The translations under genes and the position numbers were made by a program. A stretch of 64,000 nucleotides of DNA from Actinomyces marmotae (GTDB taxonomy: Bacteria > Actinomycetota > Actinomycetes > Actinomycetales > Actinomycetaceae): positions 930,001 to 994,000 of the forward strand of contig NZ_CP053642.1 in NCBI RefSeq assembly GCF_013177295.1, given 5' to 3'. Shown piece after piece: positions 26,150 to 35,600 of this stretch (positions within the stretch are counted from its first letter, which is position 1; each line of letters opens with the position of its first letter). Under the pieces are notes generated by a model, which was not told the origin of the DNA, ran no database searches, and saw only the letters and a list, made by a program, of their open reading frames with translations.

Positions 26150-27472
26150 GTGGTGGAGTCCCAGCACTACCAGGCGATCATCAAGGTCGTGGGCGTCGGC
26201 GGTGGCGGAGTCAACGCCGTCAACCGCATGATCGAGGCCGACTTGCGCGGCGTGGAGTTCCTGGCGGTCAATACTGACGCCCAGGCCCTCATCATGTCCG
26301 ACGCGGACACGAAGCTCGACGTCGGCCGGGACCTGACCCGCGGCCTGGGTGCCGGGGCCGATCCGTCGATCGGGCGCAAGGCCGCCGAGGACCACGAGGA
26401 GGAGATCCGCGAGGCCCTCGAGGGCGCGGACATGGTCTTCGTGACCGCGGGCGAGGGCGGCGGCACCGGCACTGGCGCCGCGCCCGTCGTGGCGCGCGTG
26501 GCCCACGAGCTCGGGGCCCTGACCATCGGCGTGGTCACCCGTCCGTTCTCCTTCGAGGGCCGTCGTCGCGCCGCCCAGGCCGAGGAGGGCGTCAACAAGC
26601 TCCGCGCCGAGGTCGACACCCTCATCGTCATCCCCAACGACCGCCTCCTGCAGATCGCGGACCGCAACATCTCCGTGGTCGACGCCTTCAAGCAGGCCGA
26701 TCAGGTCCTGCTTCAAGGTGTTCAGGGCATCACCGAGCTCATCACGACCCCCGGCCTGATCAACGTCGACTTCAACGACGTCAAGTCCGTCATGCAGAAC
26801 GCCGGCAGCGCCCTCATGGGCATCGGCTCGGCCACCGGCGAGGGCCGCGCGCTGGCCGCCACCGAGCAGGCAATCGCCTCCCCGCTGCTGGAATCCTCCA
26901 TCGACGGCGCTCACGGCGTCCTCATCTTCTTCCAGGGTGGCTCCGACCTCGGCCTCTTCGAGATCTCCGAGGCTGCGAACCTCGTGCGGGAGTCCGTGCA
27001 CCCCGAGGCCAACATCATCTTCGGCAACGTGGTCGACGGCGCCCTGGGCGACGAGGTCCGCGTCACCGTCATCGCGGCCGGCTTTGACGAGGAGCCCGTC
27101 CCTGCGGGCCTCGACCGCGCGGCCTCCCAGAAGAGCGCCCGCCACACCGCTCAGCCGCCCACCCGCACCGTTGAGCCCCGTGGCTCCTCGCACGCGGCGG
27201 ACCTCGCCTCGGTGACCACCCCGGTCCCGCAGGCGCAGGCGGTCAAGCCCGCCCCGGTGGCCTCCTCCGCCCCCACCGCGGTCCCCCCGCTGCCCGGGCC
27301 CGCCGCCCAGGAGCGCCCCGCCTCCGTCCCGGTCTCGCCCTCGGACAACACCGGCTCCGTTCCCGTGTTCGTGGACGCCGCTGCCGAGCAGCCCCCCGTG
27401 GAGCTCGCGGTGCCCCCGATGCTGGGCGCCGACGCCGAGGACACCATCGACCTGCCCGACTTCCTGCGCTGA
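26150..27472 (+). CDS. ftsZ: cell division GTPase FtsZ
   Basis: FtsZ is the tubulin-like GTPase that forms the division ring. The 440-residue protein has [17 protein letters not shown], the GTP-binding signature [13 protein letters not shown] (about 100-112), [11 protein letters not shown] and the T7 loop [12 protein letters not shown] Pro/Ala-rich linker of about 110 residues leads to the C-terminal peptide TIDLPDFLR, which recruits SepF and other partners. The start is GTG 26150, with GCGGAGG six bases upstream. A second GTG follows immediately. pgeF begins 14 bases after the stop. Confidence 0.97.
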   Translation: MVESQHYQAIIKVVGVGGGGVNAVNRMIEADLRGVEFLAVNTDAQALIMSDADTKLDVGRDLTRGLGAGADPSIGRKAAEDHEEEIREALEGADMVFVTAGEGGGTGTGAAPVVARVAHELGALTIGVVTRPFSFEGRRRAAQAEEGVNKLRAEVDTLIVIPNDRLLQIADRNISVVDAFKQADQVLLQGVQGITELITTPGLINVDFNDVKSVMQNAGSALMGIGSATGEGRALAATEQAIASPLLESSIDGAHGVLIFFQGGSDLGLFEISEAANLVRESVHPEANIIFGNVVDGALGDEVRVTVIAAGFDEEPVPAGLDRAASQKSARHTAQPPTRTVEPRGSSHAADLASVTTPVPQAQAVKPAPVASSAPTAVPPLPGPAAQERPASVPVSPSDNTGSVPVFVDAAAEQPPVELAVPPMLGADAEDTIDLPDFLR

Positions 27473-27486
27473 GCGCGGGAGCCGGC

Positions 27487-28260
27487 ATGAGGATCCCCGG
27501 CCTCATCGAGGCCGACCTGGGCCCCCGCGTCCGCGGGTACTTCACCACCCGCGGCGCGGGGGCCCCCGTCCTGCCCGCGCCGATCGATGCGCGCTACGCC
27601 GGGCTCAATCTCGCCACCCACGTTGAGGACGACCCCGCCCATGTGGCCGCCTGCCGCGCCTGGTTGGAGGGCGCCGTGGGCCTGGGGGGCGGGGGCATCG
27701 CCTGGATGAACCAGGTCCACTCCGACATCGTCGCCCATGCCCGGCGGGGGAGCACCCCGACCGCCGACGCCCTCATCCTCGACGCGCGCGCCCAGGAGGC
27801 CCGCCCCCGGTCGCCGCGCGGCGCCGGAGTGCTGGTCGCCGACTGCGTGCCACTGCTGCTCGCCTCCGCGGACGGGGGCCTGGCGGCCGCGGTCCACGCC
27901 GGCCGCAGGGGCCTGCTCGGCGGCATCGTGCCCAGGGCGGTCGAGGAAATGGTGCGGCTCGGGGCGGATCCGTCGGGAATCAGCGCGGCCATCGGCCCGA
28001 GCATCTGCGGGCGTTGCTACGAGGTGCCCGCGACCATGCGCGATGAGGCCGCCACCATTGAGCCGGCCTGCGCCGCCACCACCTCCTGGGGGACCCCCGG
28101 CCTCGACGTCGCGGCCGGCGTCATCGCCCAACTCCAGCGCTCCGGCGTCACGCGGATCGCGCCGGGCCAGTGGTGCACCTTCGAGGATGAGCGCTTCTTC
28201 TCCTACCGCCGCGAGGGCGCCACGGGGCGCCTGGCTGGTATCGTCCTGACAACAATCTGA
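27487..28260 (+). CDS. pgeF: purine nucleoside phosphorylase PgeF / YfiH (laccase domain, cell-wall editing)
   Basis: Proteins of this family (YfiH, YlmD, PgeF) are copper/zinc-binding enzymes reported as purine nucleoside phosphorylases and, in Escherichia coli, as editors that remove wrongly loaded L-Ser-containing UDP-MurNAc precursors. The 257-residue protein keeps the metal-site motifs: NQVHSD, VADCVPLLL with its Cys, VHAGRRG, and AIGPSICGRCYEV. The C-terminal FFSYRREGATGR is also present. Its place just after ftsZ is standard in Gram-positive bacteria. The next usual gene, yggS, is missing. Confidence 0.9.
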   Translation: MRIPGLIEADLGPRVRGYFTTRGAGAPVLPAPIDARYAGLNLATHVEDDPAHVAACRAWLEGAVGLGGGGIAWMNQVHSDIVAHARRGSTPTADALILDARAQEARPRSPRGAGVLVADCVPLLLASADGGLAAAVHAGRRGLLGGIVPRAVEEMVRLGADPSGISAAIGPSICGRCYEVPATMRDEAATIEPACAATTSWGTPGLDVAAGVIAQLQRSGVTRIAPGQWCTFEDERFFSYRREGATGRLAGIVLTTI

Positions 28261-28408
28261 GAATTGCCTGATCGTAGAGGTCTTGCCCCATGGTCGCCCG
28301 GAGGACACGCCGCGCCCAATCACCGATGCGCGCTCCGATGACCGATAACGTCGCCCACACCGGGAGGCCAGGGGACGCCCGGTGGAGCCAACGGAGAAGG
28401 AGCCAGTC

Positions 28409-28861
28409 ATGAGCGCACTGCGCAAGATGTCGACATTCCTCGGATACACCGAGCCCGAGCAGGACCTCTACGCGGAGGACGAGGAGGCCTACGCCCCCGT
28501 CTTCGACCAGGCGGCCGAGGAGGCCGAGCCCGAGCCGTCGGCCCCGAGCGCTTATGAGGCCGCCCTGGAGCCGGTGTCGGTGCCCGATCTGCGCCGCATC
28601 GTCACCGTGCACCCTTCCACGTACAACGAGGCTCGTGTCATCGGCGAGGCCTTTCGCGACGGCGCGCCCGTCATCATCAACCTCACCGGCATGAGCGAGG
28701 CCGAGGCCCGCCGGATGGTGGACTTTTCCGCCGGACTCGTGCACGGCCTGCGTGGCGCCATCGAGCCCATTACCCCGCGCGTCTTCCTCCTCACCCCCGC
28801 GAGCGTCGAGATCGACGACGGTGAGGCCGAGGAGCACGGCCGCTTCTTCAATCAGAGCTGA
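28409..28861 (+). CDS. sepF: cell division protein SepF
   Basis: SepF tethers FtsZ filaments to the membrane in actinobacteria, which lack FtsA. The 150-residue protein opens with the membrane-targeting amphipathic helix [15 protein letters not shown]. An acidic linker and the dimerising SepF core follow ([21 protein letters not shown], then [23 protein letters not shown]). The ATG at 28409 has GAGAAGGAG upstream. The longer in-frame GTG start would place charged residues before the membrane helix and is rejected. Confidence 0.95.
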   Translation: MSALRKMSTFLGYTEPEQDLYAEDEEAYAPVFDQAAEEAEPEPSAPSAYEAALEPVSVPDLRRIVTVHPSTYNEARVIGEAFRDGAPVIINLTGMSEAEARRMVDFSAGLVHGLRGAIEPITPRVFLLTPASVEIDDGEAEEHGRFFNQS

Positions 28862-28870
28862 GCCATCGGG

Positions 28871-29176
28871 GTGGAGGCGTCGCATTCGATCATCTCGATC
28901 ATCAACAGCCTGCTGAACATCTACATCCTCATCCTCGTGATCAGGGTGGTGCTCGACCTGGTGACCGCGTTTGCCAGGTCGTGGAGGCCCACCGGCCCGG
29001 TGCTCCTGCTCGCCAATCTGGTGTACTCCTTGACCGACCCCCCGCTGCGCTTCCTCAGGCAGCGGATCCCCGCTCTCAACCTGGGCTCCTTCGGGATCGA
29101 CCTGAGTTTCCTGGCGCTCTGGTTCGGCATCATGATCGTCCAGTACCTCCTGGCGATCCTCAACAGACTCCTGTGA
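28871..29176 (+). CDS. YggT-family membrane protein
   Basis: This 101-residue inner-membrane protein has the YggT pattern: a hydrophobic helix (about 8-30, IINSLLNIYILILVIRVVLD), the central loop SLTDPPLRFLRQRIP, and a second helix (FGIDLSFLALWFGIMIVQYLLAIL). Its function is not firmly known; it is thought to help membrane or wall organisation and is conserved between sepF and divIVA. It starts at GTG 28871, nine bases after the sepF stop. Confidence 0.9.
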   Translation: MEASHSIISIINSLLNIYILILVIRVVLDLVTAFARSWRPTGPVLLLANLVYSLTDPPLRFLRQRIPALNLGSFGIDLSFLALWFGIMIVQYLLAILNRLL

Positions 29177-29299
29177 GGGGCCGCTCAGAAAGCCCGGTGG
29201 ACCCGCTCCTCCCCACTCCGGGTGTGACGAGGACAGCGTGATTCGCATCCCTCTCCGGCCCCGCACGGCGTCAGTTCAGGTACTGTAGTCAACGTGAGT

Positions 29300-29316
29300 C
29301 ACCGGTTGATCCGGTG
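29300..29316. promoter_or_regulatory. short inverted repeat in the divIVA leader
   Basis: CACCGG-TTGAT-CCGGTG lies 37 bp before the divIVA start in the 177-bp gap after yggT. A TACTGT sequence (29281-29286) could serve as a -10 element for a divIVA-specific promoter, but no good -35 is seen. The repeat could then be at the 5' end of the message. Confidence 0.3.
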
Positions 29317-29353
29317 CTTGTGACCATGTCCGTAACGACACCGAGGTGACGAT

Positions 29354-29992
29354 ATGACGCTGCTGACAGCAGACGACGTCCTCAACAAGAAGTTCCAGGC
29401 GACGAAGTTCCGCGAGGGTTACGAGCAGGACGAGGTCGACGAGTTCCTTGACGAGGTCGTCGAGGCGATGCGCCAGCTCGAGGCAGAGAACGTCGAGCTC
29501 AAGGCGAAGCTCGACGCCGCCAACCGCCGCATCGAGGAGCTCTCCCAGGCCGCTCCCGCGAGCACCGGCGCCGCCCCCGTTGTGGCCTCCGCTCCGGTTG
29601 TCAACGAGCCCCCGGCGGTCTCCGCCCCCACTGCCTCCCCGGCGCTGTCGGCCATGTCGGCCATGGGCGGCAACGGCGATGAGCCCGGCGCGGCCTCCGG
29701 CATGCTCGAGCTCGCCCAGCGCCTGCACGACGAGCACGTGTCCAACGGTAAGGCCGAGGGTGAGCGCATCGTCGCCGAGGCCCGCGCCACCGGTGAGCAG
29801 ATCGTCCGCGACGCCGAGGATCAGCGCAACCGCACTCTCGCCCAGCTCGAGAAGGAGCGCTCCGGCCTGGAGCACAAGATCGACGAGCTGCGCCGCTTCG
29901 AGTCCGACTACCGGACCCGCCTCAAGAGCTACCTCACCAACCTCCTCACCAACGTCGAGGAGGGCTCCAGCACCGAGGCCGGCCACATCTGA
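29354..29992 (+). CDS. divIVA: polar growth scaffold DivIVA/Wag31
   Basis: DivIVA marks curved membrane at poles and septa and directs polar wall synthesis in actinobacteria. The 212-residue protein begins with the conserved lipid-binding domain (LLTADDVLNKKF...YEQDEVDEFLDEVVEAM). A first coiled coil follows to about residue 62. Next come a Pro/Ala/Ser-rich linker of about 50 residues and a second coiled coil (about 118-200, IVAEARATGEQIVRDAEDQRN). Its own leader and a strong terminator suggest a separate transcript. Confidence 0.95.
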   Translation: MTLLTADDVLNKKFQATKFREGYEQDEVDEFLDEVVEAMRQLEAENVELKAKLDAANRRIEELSQAAPASTGAAPVVASAPVVNEPPAVSAPTASPALSAMSAMGGNGDEPGAASGMLELAQRLHDEHVSNGKAEGERIVAEARATGEQIVRDAEDQRNRTLAQLEKERSGLEHKIDELRRFESDYRTRLKSYLTNLLTNVEEGSSTEAGHI

Positions 29993-30025
29993 TCGGCCCG
30001 GCGCCCCGCGCGCCGGCACCGCATG

Positions 30026-30077
30026 CCCAACGTCGAGGGCGGCGACCCCAGCCGGGTGGCCGCCCTCGACGTGTGGG
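30026..30077. terminator. divIVA terminator hairpin
   Basis: ACGTCGAGGGCGGC (30030-30043) pairs perfectly with GCCGCCCTCGACGT (30059-30072). The stem extends outward by four more pairs past a single bulge, and ACCC/GGGT pair inside the loop. It lies 33 bases after divIVA and has no T tract. Confidence 0.7.
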
Positions 30078-30105
30078 CGCGCCGCGCTGACTCTTGGAAG
30101 AACCC

Positions 30106-30945
30106 ATGACCGACGACGACATCTCCCAGATCAACCCCACGCCCCTGGGCGGCTCGGAGGCCAGGCCCGCCGACCCGAGCGGCTCGGCCCGGGTCCCCGG
30201 GCCGGTCACGGCCCCCGGCGGGCCCGCTCCTGTAGCCGCCCCGGGCGAGCCGGGCGGTTCTGCCGCCCCGGGCGAGGATGACGATGATCCCGCCTCTCAC
30301 CGCGACGAGGCGCCCACTCGCGGAGCGAGCGGTCGGAGCGGCCGCATGGGCGCGCTGCCGGTCGTCTGCCTCATCGCCGCGATCCTCATCGCCGTTGACC
30401 AGGTGACGAAGCTGTGGGCCGTGGCGGCCCTGTCCGGGCGCGCGCGGATCCCGATCATCGGCGATCTGCTGGGGCTCGTCCTCGTTCGCAACCCCGGTGC
30501 CGCCTTCTCCCTGGCCACAGGCCAGACGTGGATCTTCTCCCTCGTCGCGCTCGTGGTGGTGGTCGTCGTGGTCCGGGCCTCTCGCGGGCTCGGGTCGCGC
30601 GCGTGGACGATCACCCTGGGCCTCGTGCTCGGCGGGGCCATCGGCAATCTCATCGACCGGATCGTGCGCGCGCCGGGCTTCCTGCACGGGCACGTCGTCG
30701 ACTTCATCGACTACGGGGGCCAGTTCGTCGGCAACGTGGCCGACATCGCGATCGTCGGCGCGGCCGGGGTCATCATGGTCCTGTCGGTCCTGGGCGTTAA
30801 TCTCGATGGCACCCGCACGGGCGAGGACGATGATCATCACGGCGCTGACAGCGCCCAGGGCGCGGTGGTCGCGACCGAGGGGGACGGCGAGACGAGGAGG
30901 TCCCGGCGGGCCAGGCGGCGCGATGAGTCGGGGGCGGTCTCATGA
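30106..30945 (+). CDS. lspA: lipoprotein signal peptidase
   Basis: LspA (signal peptidase II) cleaves prolipoproteins after lipid attachment. The 279-residue protein has an unusually long acidic, Pro/Gly-rich cytoplasmic head (about 1-80) and four membrane helices. The conserved DQVTKLWAV, VRNPGAAFSLATG, GNLIDR (first catalytic Asp) and NVADIAIV (second catalytic Asp) are all present. A charged tail of about 45 residues ends in Arg-rich sequence. ATG 30106 is chosen over an upstream TTG. The stop overlaps the ATG of the pseudouridine synthase gene, a usual pairing. Confidence 0.94.
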   Translation: MTDDDISQINPTPLGGSEARPADPSGSARVPGPVTAPGGPAPVAAPGEPGGSAAPGEDDDDPASHRDEAPTRGASGRSGRMGALPVVCLIAAILIAVDQVTKLWAVAALSGRARIPIIGDLLGLVLVRNPGAAFSLATGQTWIFSLVALVVVVVVVRASRGLGSRAWTITLGLVLGGAIGNLIDRIVRAPGFLHGHVVDFIDYGGQFVGNVADIAIVGAAGVIMVLSVLGVNLDGTRTGEDDDHHGADSAQGAVVATEGDGETRRSRRARRRDESGAVS

Positions 30946-31862
30946 GCCGGCGCCTCCTGCCCGTGCCCGATGGGCTCGATGGCGAGCGCGCCGATGCCGC
31001 TGTCTCCCGCATGACGGGCCTGTCCCGCTCCAAGGCCGCTGAGATCTGCGCCGAGGGCGGGGCCAGGATGGCGGGCGCCCCTCTGGGGAAGTCGGATCGC
31101 GTGGTCGGCGGCGCGATGCTCGAGATCGACCTTCCCGATCCCCGGCCCGCTGAGCCCGTGGCCACCCCGGTGGAGGGGATGGGGATCCTGTACGAGGACG
31201 AGGACATCGTCGTCGTCGACAAGCCGGCGGGCGTGGCCGCGCACCCGTCGATGGGCTGGGATGGGCCGGACGTGCTCGGTGCGCTCAAGGCGATGCGCGT
31301 GCGCGTGGCGACCTCCGGCGCGGCGGAGCGGCAGGGGATCGTCTCGCGCCTGGACGTGGGCACCTCCGGGGCGATGATCGTGGCCAAGGGGGAGCGCGCG
31401 TACTCCGTGCTCAAGAGGGCATTCCGGAACCATGATGTGGACAAGGTCTACCACGCGCTCGTCCAGGGGCATCTCGATCCTTCGTCGGGGACGATCGACG
31501 CGCCGATCGGCCGGCATCCGAGCCGGGAGTGGAGGATGGCGATCATCGACGGCGGGCGGGAGTCGATCACCCACTACGACGTCATTGAGGTCATGCCGCG
31601 GGCGTGCCTGGCGGAGGTGCACCTGGAGACGGGGCGCACCCACCAGATCCGCGTGCACATGGCGGCGGTGGGGCACCCCTGCGTGGGGGATGAGACCTAT
31701 GGGGCGGATGCGGCGCTCTCGGCGCGGACCGGGCTGGTCCGGCAGTGGTTGCACGCCGTGGAGCTGGGCATCGACCACCCGATCACGGGGGAGTCGATGC
31801 GCTTCCGCTCGGAGTACCCGGAGGACCTGGCGCGCGCCCTCGATGCGATGAGGGCCGTATGA
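30942..31862 (+). CDS. rluD: RluA/RluD-family 23S rRNA pseudouridine synthase
   Basis: This 306-residue enzyme isomerises uridines in RNA, probably 23S rRNA. An N-terminal S4-like domain (ERADAAVSRMTGLSRSKAAEI) precedes the catalytic domain. The catalytic Asp lies in SRLDVGTSG, the family RLDxxTSG with Ser in place of the usual His before it. VVDKPAGVAAHP, LVQGHLDP and ETGRTHQIRVHMAAVGHP follow. The gene overlaps lspA at its start. Confidence 0.92.
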   Translation: MSRRLLPVPDGLDGERADAAVSRMTGLSRSKAAEICAEGGARMAGAPLGKSDRVVGGAMLEIDLPDPRPAEPVATPVEGMGILYEDEDIVVVDKPAGVAAHPSMGWDGPDVLGALKAMRVRVATSGAAERQGIVSRLDVGTSGAMIVAKGERAYSVLKRAFRNHDVDKVYHALVQGHLDPSSGTIDAPIGRHPSREWRMAIIDGGRESITHYDVIEVMPRACLAEVHLETGRTHQIRVHMAAVGHPCVGDETYGADAALSARTGLVRQWLHAVELGIDHPITGESMRFRSEYPEDLARALDAMRAV

Positions 31863-31937
31863 GCCTGGCGGGGACGATAGCGTTGCGGATCCCGTCGGCG
31901 ACGATCGAGCCGATCGGTTTGACCAGCGCGGTCGGCG

Positions 31938-32444
31938 ATGAGTCGGGGCCCGAGGCTGACGCGCTGCGCCGCGGCGGATGTGCGCCTGGAGGTCTTCGTC
32001 GACGAGCAGAATGTGCCGTTCGTGGAGGAGATCGACGCCCGGGACTTCGAGGCGTCGACCATCCATCTGCTTGCGCGGGGGGCTGATGGGACGCCACTGG
32101 CGACGGGGAGGATCCTCCTGGATCCTGAGCACCCCGGGCGGGTCCACCTGGGCAGGCTGGCGGTGCGCCGGGTCTGCCGGGGCACTGGACTGGGCGCCCG
32201 AATGGTTGCGGCCCTGGAGGAGGCCGCCCTGGAGGGAGCCGGGGCGCGCGGCGATGGCGCCGTCAGCGTCACGGTGGTGCTCGCCGCCCAGGAGCGGGCC
32301 ATGGGCTTCTACGGGCGCTGCGGCTACGAGGTGGTCAGCGGCGAGTCCTACCTCGACGCCGGCATCCCTCACCAGGACATGGCCAAGACGATCACGCGGA
32401 GCGGTGAGCCCGCTGATGAGGCCCCCTCGGATGGCGAGGTTTGA
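31938..32444 (+). CDS. GNAT-family N-acetyltransferase (ElaA-like)
   Basis: This 168-residue acetyltransferase uses acetyl-CoA; its substrate is unknown. Visible GNAT elements are VRLEVFVDEQNVP at the N-terminus, typical of ElaA-like members, HLGRLAVRRVCRGTGLGARMV (the acetyl-CoA pyrophosphate loop RxxGxG/A in motif A), and GFYGRCGYEVVSGESYLDAGIPH. The start is uncertain: ATG 31938 has no good ribosome-binding site, while an ATG at 31859 coupled to the rluD stop lies in another frame (see findings). The last codons lie inside one arm of a 19-bp inverted repeat. Confidence 0.8.
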   Translation: MSRGPRLTRCAAADVRLEVFVDEQNVPFVEEIDARDFEASTIHLLARGADGTPLATGRILLDPEHPGRVHLGRLAVRRVCRGTGLGARMVAALEEAALEGAGARGDGAVSVTVVLAAQERAMGFYGRCGYEVVSGESYLDAGIPHQDMAKTITRSGEPADEAPSDGEV

Positions 32445-32563
32445 GGATTCCTTTTTCTGACATTGGGTCACCGTCTGTGATGGCGCAGGTCAGCGGGAGT
32501 CCGCTCGTGCCGGTGCCGCGCTGCGCGCGGTGAAGGGGCCGAGCAATCCTCAAACCTCGCCAT
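32431..32563. repeat. 133-bp element with 19-bp perfect inverted ends
   Basis: ATGGCGAGGTTTGAGGATT (32431-32449) is repeated in perfect inverse form at 32545-32563, with 95 bases between. The left arm contains the end and stop codon of the GNAT gene; the right arm ends 72 bp before dnaE. The interior has a T run (CTTTTTC) just inside the left arm and no open frame. The shape suits a small non-autonomous transposable element or a large stem-loop terminator. The arms are seen directly; mobility is speculation. Confidence 0.6.
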
Positions 32564-32634
32564 TTCTCGGTTCGGGTGTCGACGCGGGCCCCGCCCGCTT
32601 CGCGCCCCCCTCGCCAGGACCCTAGGATGAGGTC

Positions 32635-35600
32635 ATGGCAGGTGCGAGCGGCGAGCGGGAACAGACGACTCCAGCGGACGACTTCGTCCACCTCCACGTC
32701 CACACCGACTACTCCATGCTGGACGGCGCGGGCAAGATCAAGGACTATGTCGCCGAGGCCAAGCGCCTGGGCCAAAAGGCGCTGGCCATCACCGACCATG
32801 GCTACATGTTCGGCGCCTACGAGTTCTACGCCGCGGCCCGCAAGGCCGGGATCAAGCCGATCATCGGCGTTGAGGCCTACGTGACGCCCGGGACCTCGCG
32901 CCATGACAGGACTCGCGTCTTCTGGGGTGATGAGTCCCAGCGCTCCGACGACGTCTCAGCCCGGGGCTCCTACACCCACATGACCCTGCTGTCCCGGGAC
33001 GACGAGGGCCTGCACAACCTCATGCGACTGGACTCCTTCGCCTCCCTCGAGGGCCAGATGGGCAAGGCACCCCGCATGGACCGCGAGCTCATCAGCCGCT
33101 ACGCCAAGGGCCTCATCTCCTCAACTGGCTGCCCCTCCTCCGAGGTCCAGACCCGCCTGCGGCTGGGCCAGTGGGAGGAGGCCCGTCGGGTCGCGGGCGA
33201 GCTCCAGGACATCTTCGGCAAGGATTACTTCTACGTCGAACTCATGGACCACGGCCTTGAGATCGAGCGGAGGGTCACCAAGGACCTCCTGCGTCTGGCG
33301 AAGGAGATCGGCGCGCCCCTGCTGGCCACCAATGACTCCCACTACGTGCGCCCCGAGGACCGCACCATCCAGGACGCCATGCTGTGCATCAACTCGGGCT
33401 CCGTCCTGTCCGACCCCGACCGCTTCAAGTTCGACGGCGACACCTACTACCTGCGCCCCGGCCGCGAGATGCGCGAGCTCTTCAAGGAGATGCCCGAGGC
33501 CTGCGACAACACCCTCCTCGTCGCCGAGCAGTGCGACGTCCACTTCGCCACCGTCGACGACGGCGCCTCCTTCATGCCCGTCTTCCCCGTCCCTGAGGGC
33601 GAGACCATGGAGTCGTGGTTCATCAAGGAGTGCTGGGCCGGGATGGACAAGCGCTTCCGCGGCCAGATCCCCGAGGACTGCCGCAAGCAGGCCGAGTACG
33701 AGATCGGCGTCATCGTCCAGATGGGCTTCCCCGGCTACTTCCTCGTCGTGGCCGACTACATCAACTGGGCCAAGGCGCGCGGCATCCGCGTCGGACCCGG
33801 CCGCGGCTCCGGGGCCGGCTCCATGGTCGCCTACGCCATGGGCATCACCGAGCTCAACCCCCTCAACCACGGGCTCATCTTCGAGCGCTTCCTCAACCCC
33901 GAGCGCATCTCCATGCCCGACATCGACGTCGACTTCGACGAGCGCCGGCGCGACGAGGTCATCGAGTACGTCAAGGACAAGTACGGCTCCGACCAGGTCA
34001 GCCAGGTCGTCACCTACGGCGTCATCAAGGCCAAGCAGTCCTTGAAGGACTCCAGCCGCGTCATGGGCTACCCCTACGCCGTCGGTGACCGCCTCACCAA
34101 GGCCATGCCCCCCACCATCATGGGCAAGGACATCACCATCAAGGGGATCTTCAACCCCGAGGATGAGCGCTACGGGGAGGCCGAGGAGTTCCGCAAGCTC
34201 CACGCCGAGGACCCCGACGCCCAGAAGATCGTCGAGCTCGCCAAGGGACTGGAGGGCATGACCCGCCAGTGGGGCGTCCACGCTTGCGCCGTCATCATGT
34301 CGTCAGCGCCCCTGACCGACATCATCCCCATGATGCAGCGCCTTCAGGACGGCGCCTACATCACCCAGTTCGACTACCCCACCTGCGAGCACCTCGGCCT
34401 GCTGAAGATGGACTTCCTGGGCCTGCGCAACCTGACGGTCATCTCCGACGCCCTGGACAACATCGTCGCCAATGGCAAGCCCGCCCTCGACATCGACCAC
34501 GTCGAGCTCGACGACCGGGCCACCTACGAGCTTCTCTCCCGGGGTGAGACCCTCGGCGTCTTCCAGCTCGATGGCGGCGGCATGCGCACCCTCCTGCGCC
34601 TCATGAAGCCGGACAACTTCGAGGACATCTCCGCCGTCGGCGCCCTCTACCGCCCCGGCCCCATGGGCGCGGAGTCCCACACCAACTACGCCCTGCGCAA
34701 GAACGGCCTTCAGGAGATCACCCCGATCCACCCCGAGCTCGCCGACGCCCTCGAGCCCATCCTCGGCACCACCTACGGCCTCATCGTCTACCAGGAGCAG
34801 GTCATGAAGATCGCCACTGACCTGGCGGGCTTCACGATGGGCAAGGCCGACGCCCTGCGCAAGGCCATGGGCAAGAAGAAGATGGACATCCTGAACAAGA
34901 TGTTCGTCGAGTTCGAGGCCGGCATGGTTGCCAACGGATTCTCCAAGGACTCGGTCCGGACCCTGTGGGACGTCGTGGTCCCCTTCGCCAAGTACGCCTT
35001 CAACAAGGCGCACTCCGCGGCCTACGGCGTCGTCTCCTACTGGACCGCCTACCTCAAGACCCACTACCCGACCGAGTACATGGCGGCCCTGCTGACCAGC
35101 CAGAAGGACAACAAGGACAAGCTCGCCGTCTACCTGGGGGAGTGCCGCCACATGGGCATCACCGTCCTGCCCCCGGACGTCAACGCCTCCCGCGCGCGCT
35201 TCGCCGCCGTTGGGGGAGGCATCCGCTTCGGCCTGTCCGCCGTGCGCAACGTCGGCCTTAACGTCGTTGAGGCCATCGTCAACGCCCGCAAGGAGAAGGG
35301 CGAGTTCACCTCCTTCGAGGACTTCCTCGACAAGGTCCCCGCCGTCGTGTGCAACAAGCGCACCATCGACTCCCTCATCAAGGCCGGCGCCTTCGACTCC
35401 CTGGGCAAGTCCCGCCGCGCGCTCCAGGCCTGCCATGAGGACTTCGTCGACGAGATCATCGGCGTCAAGCGCAACGAGGCTGCCGGCCAGTTCGACCTCT
35501 TCGCCTCCCTGATGGGCGACGGCGGGTCGGACGACGCCGATGACCCCTTCTCCTCCGGGCCCGTGTTCTCCGCCGAGATCCCCGACCTACCCGAGTGGGA

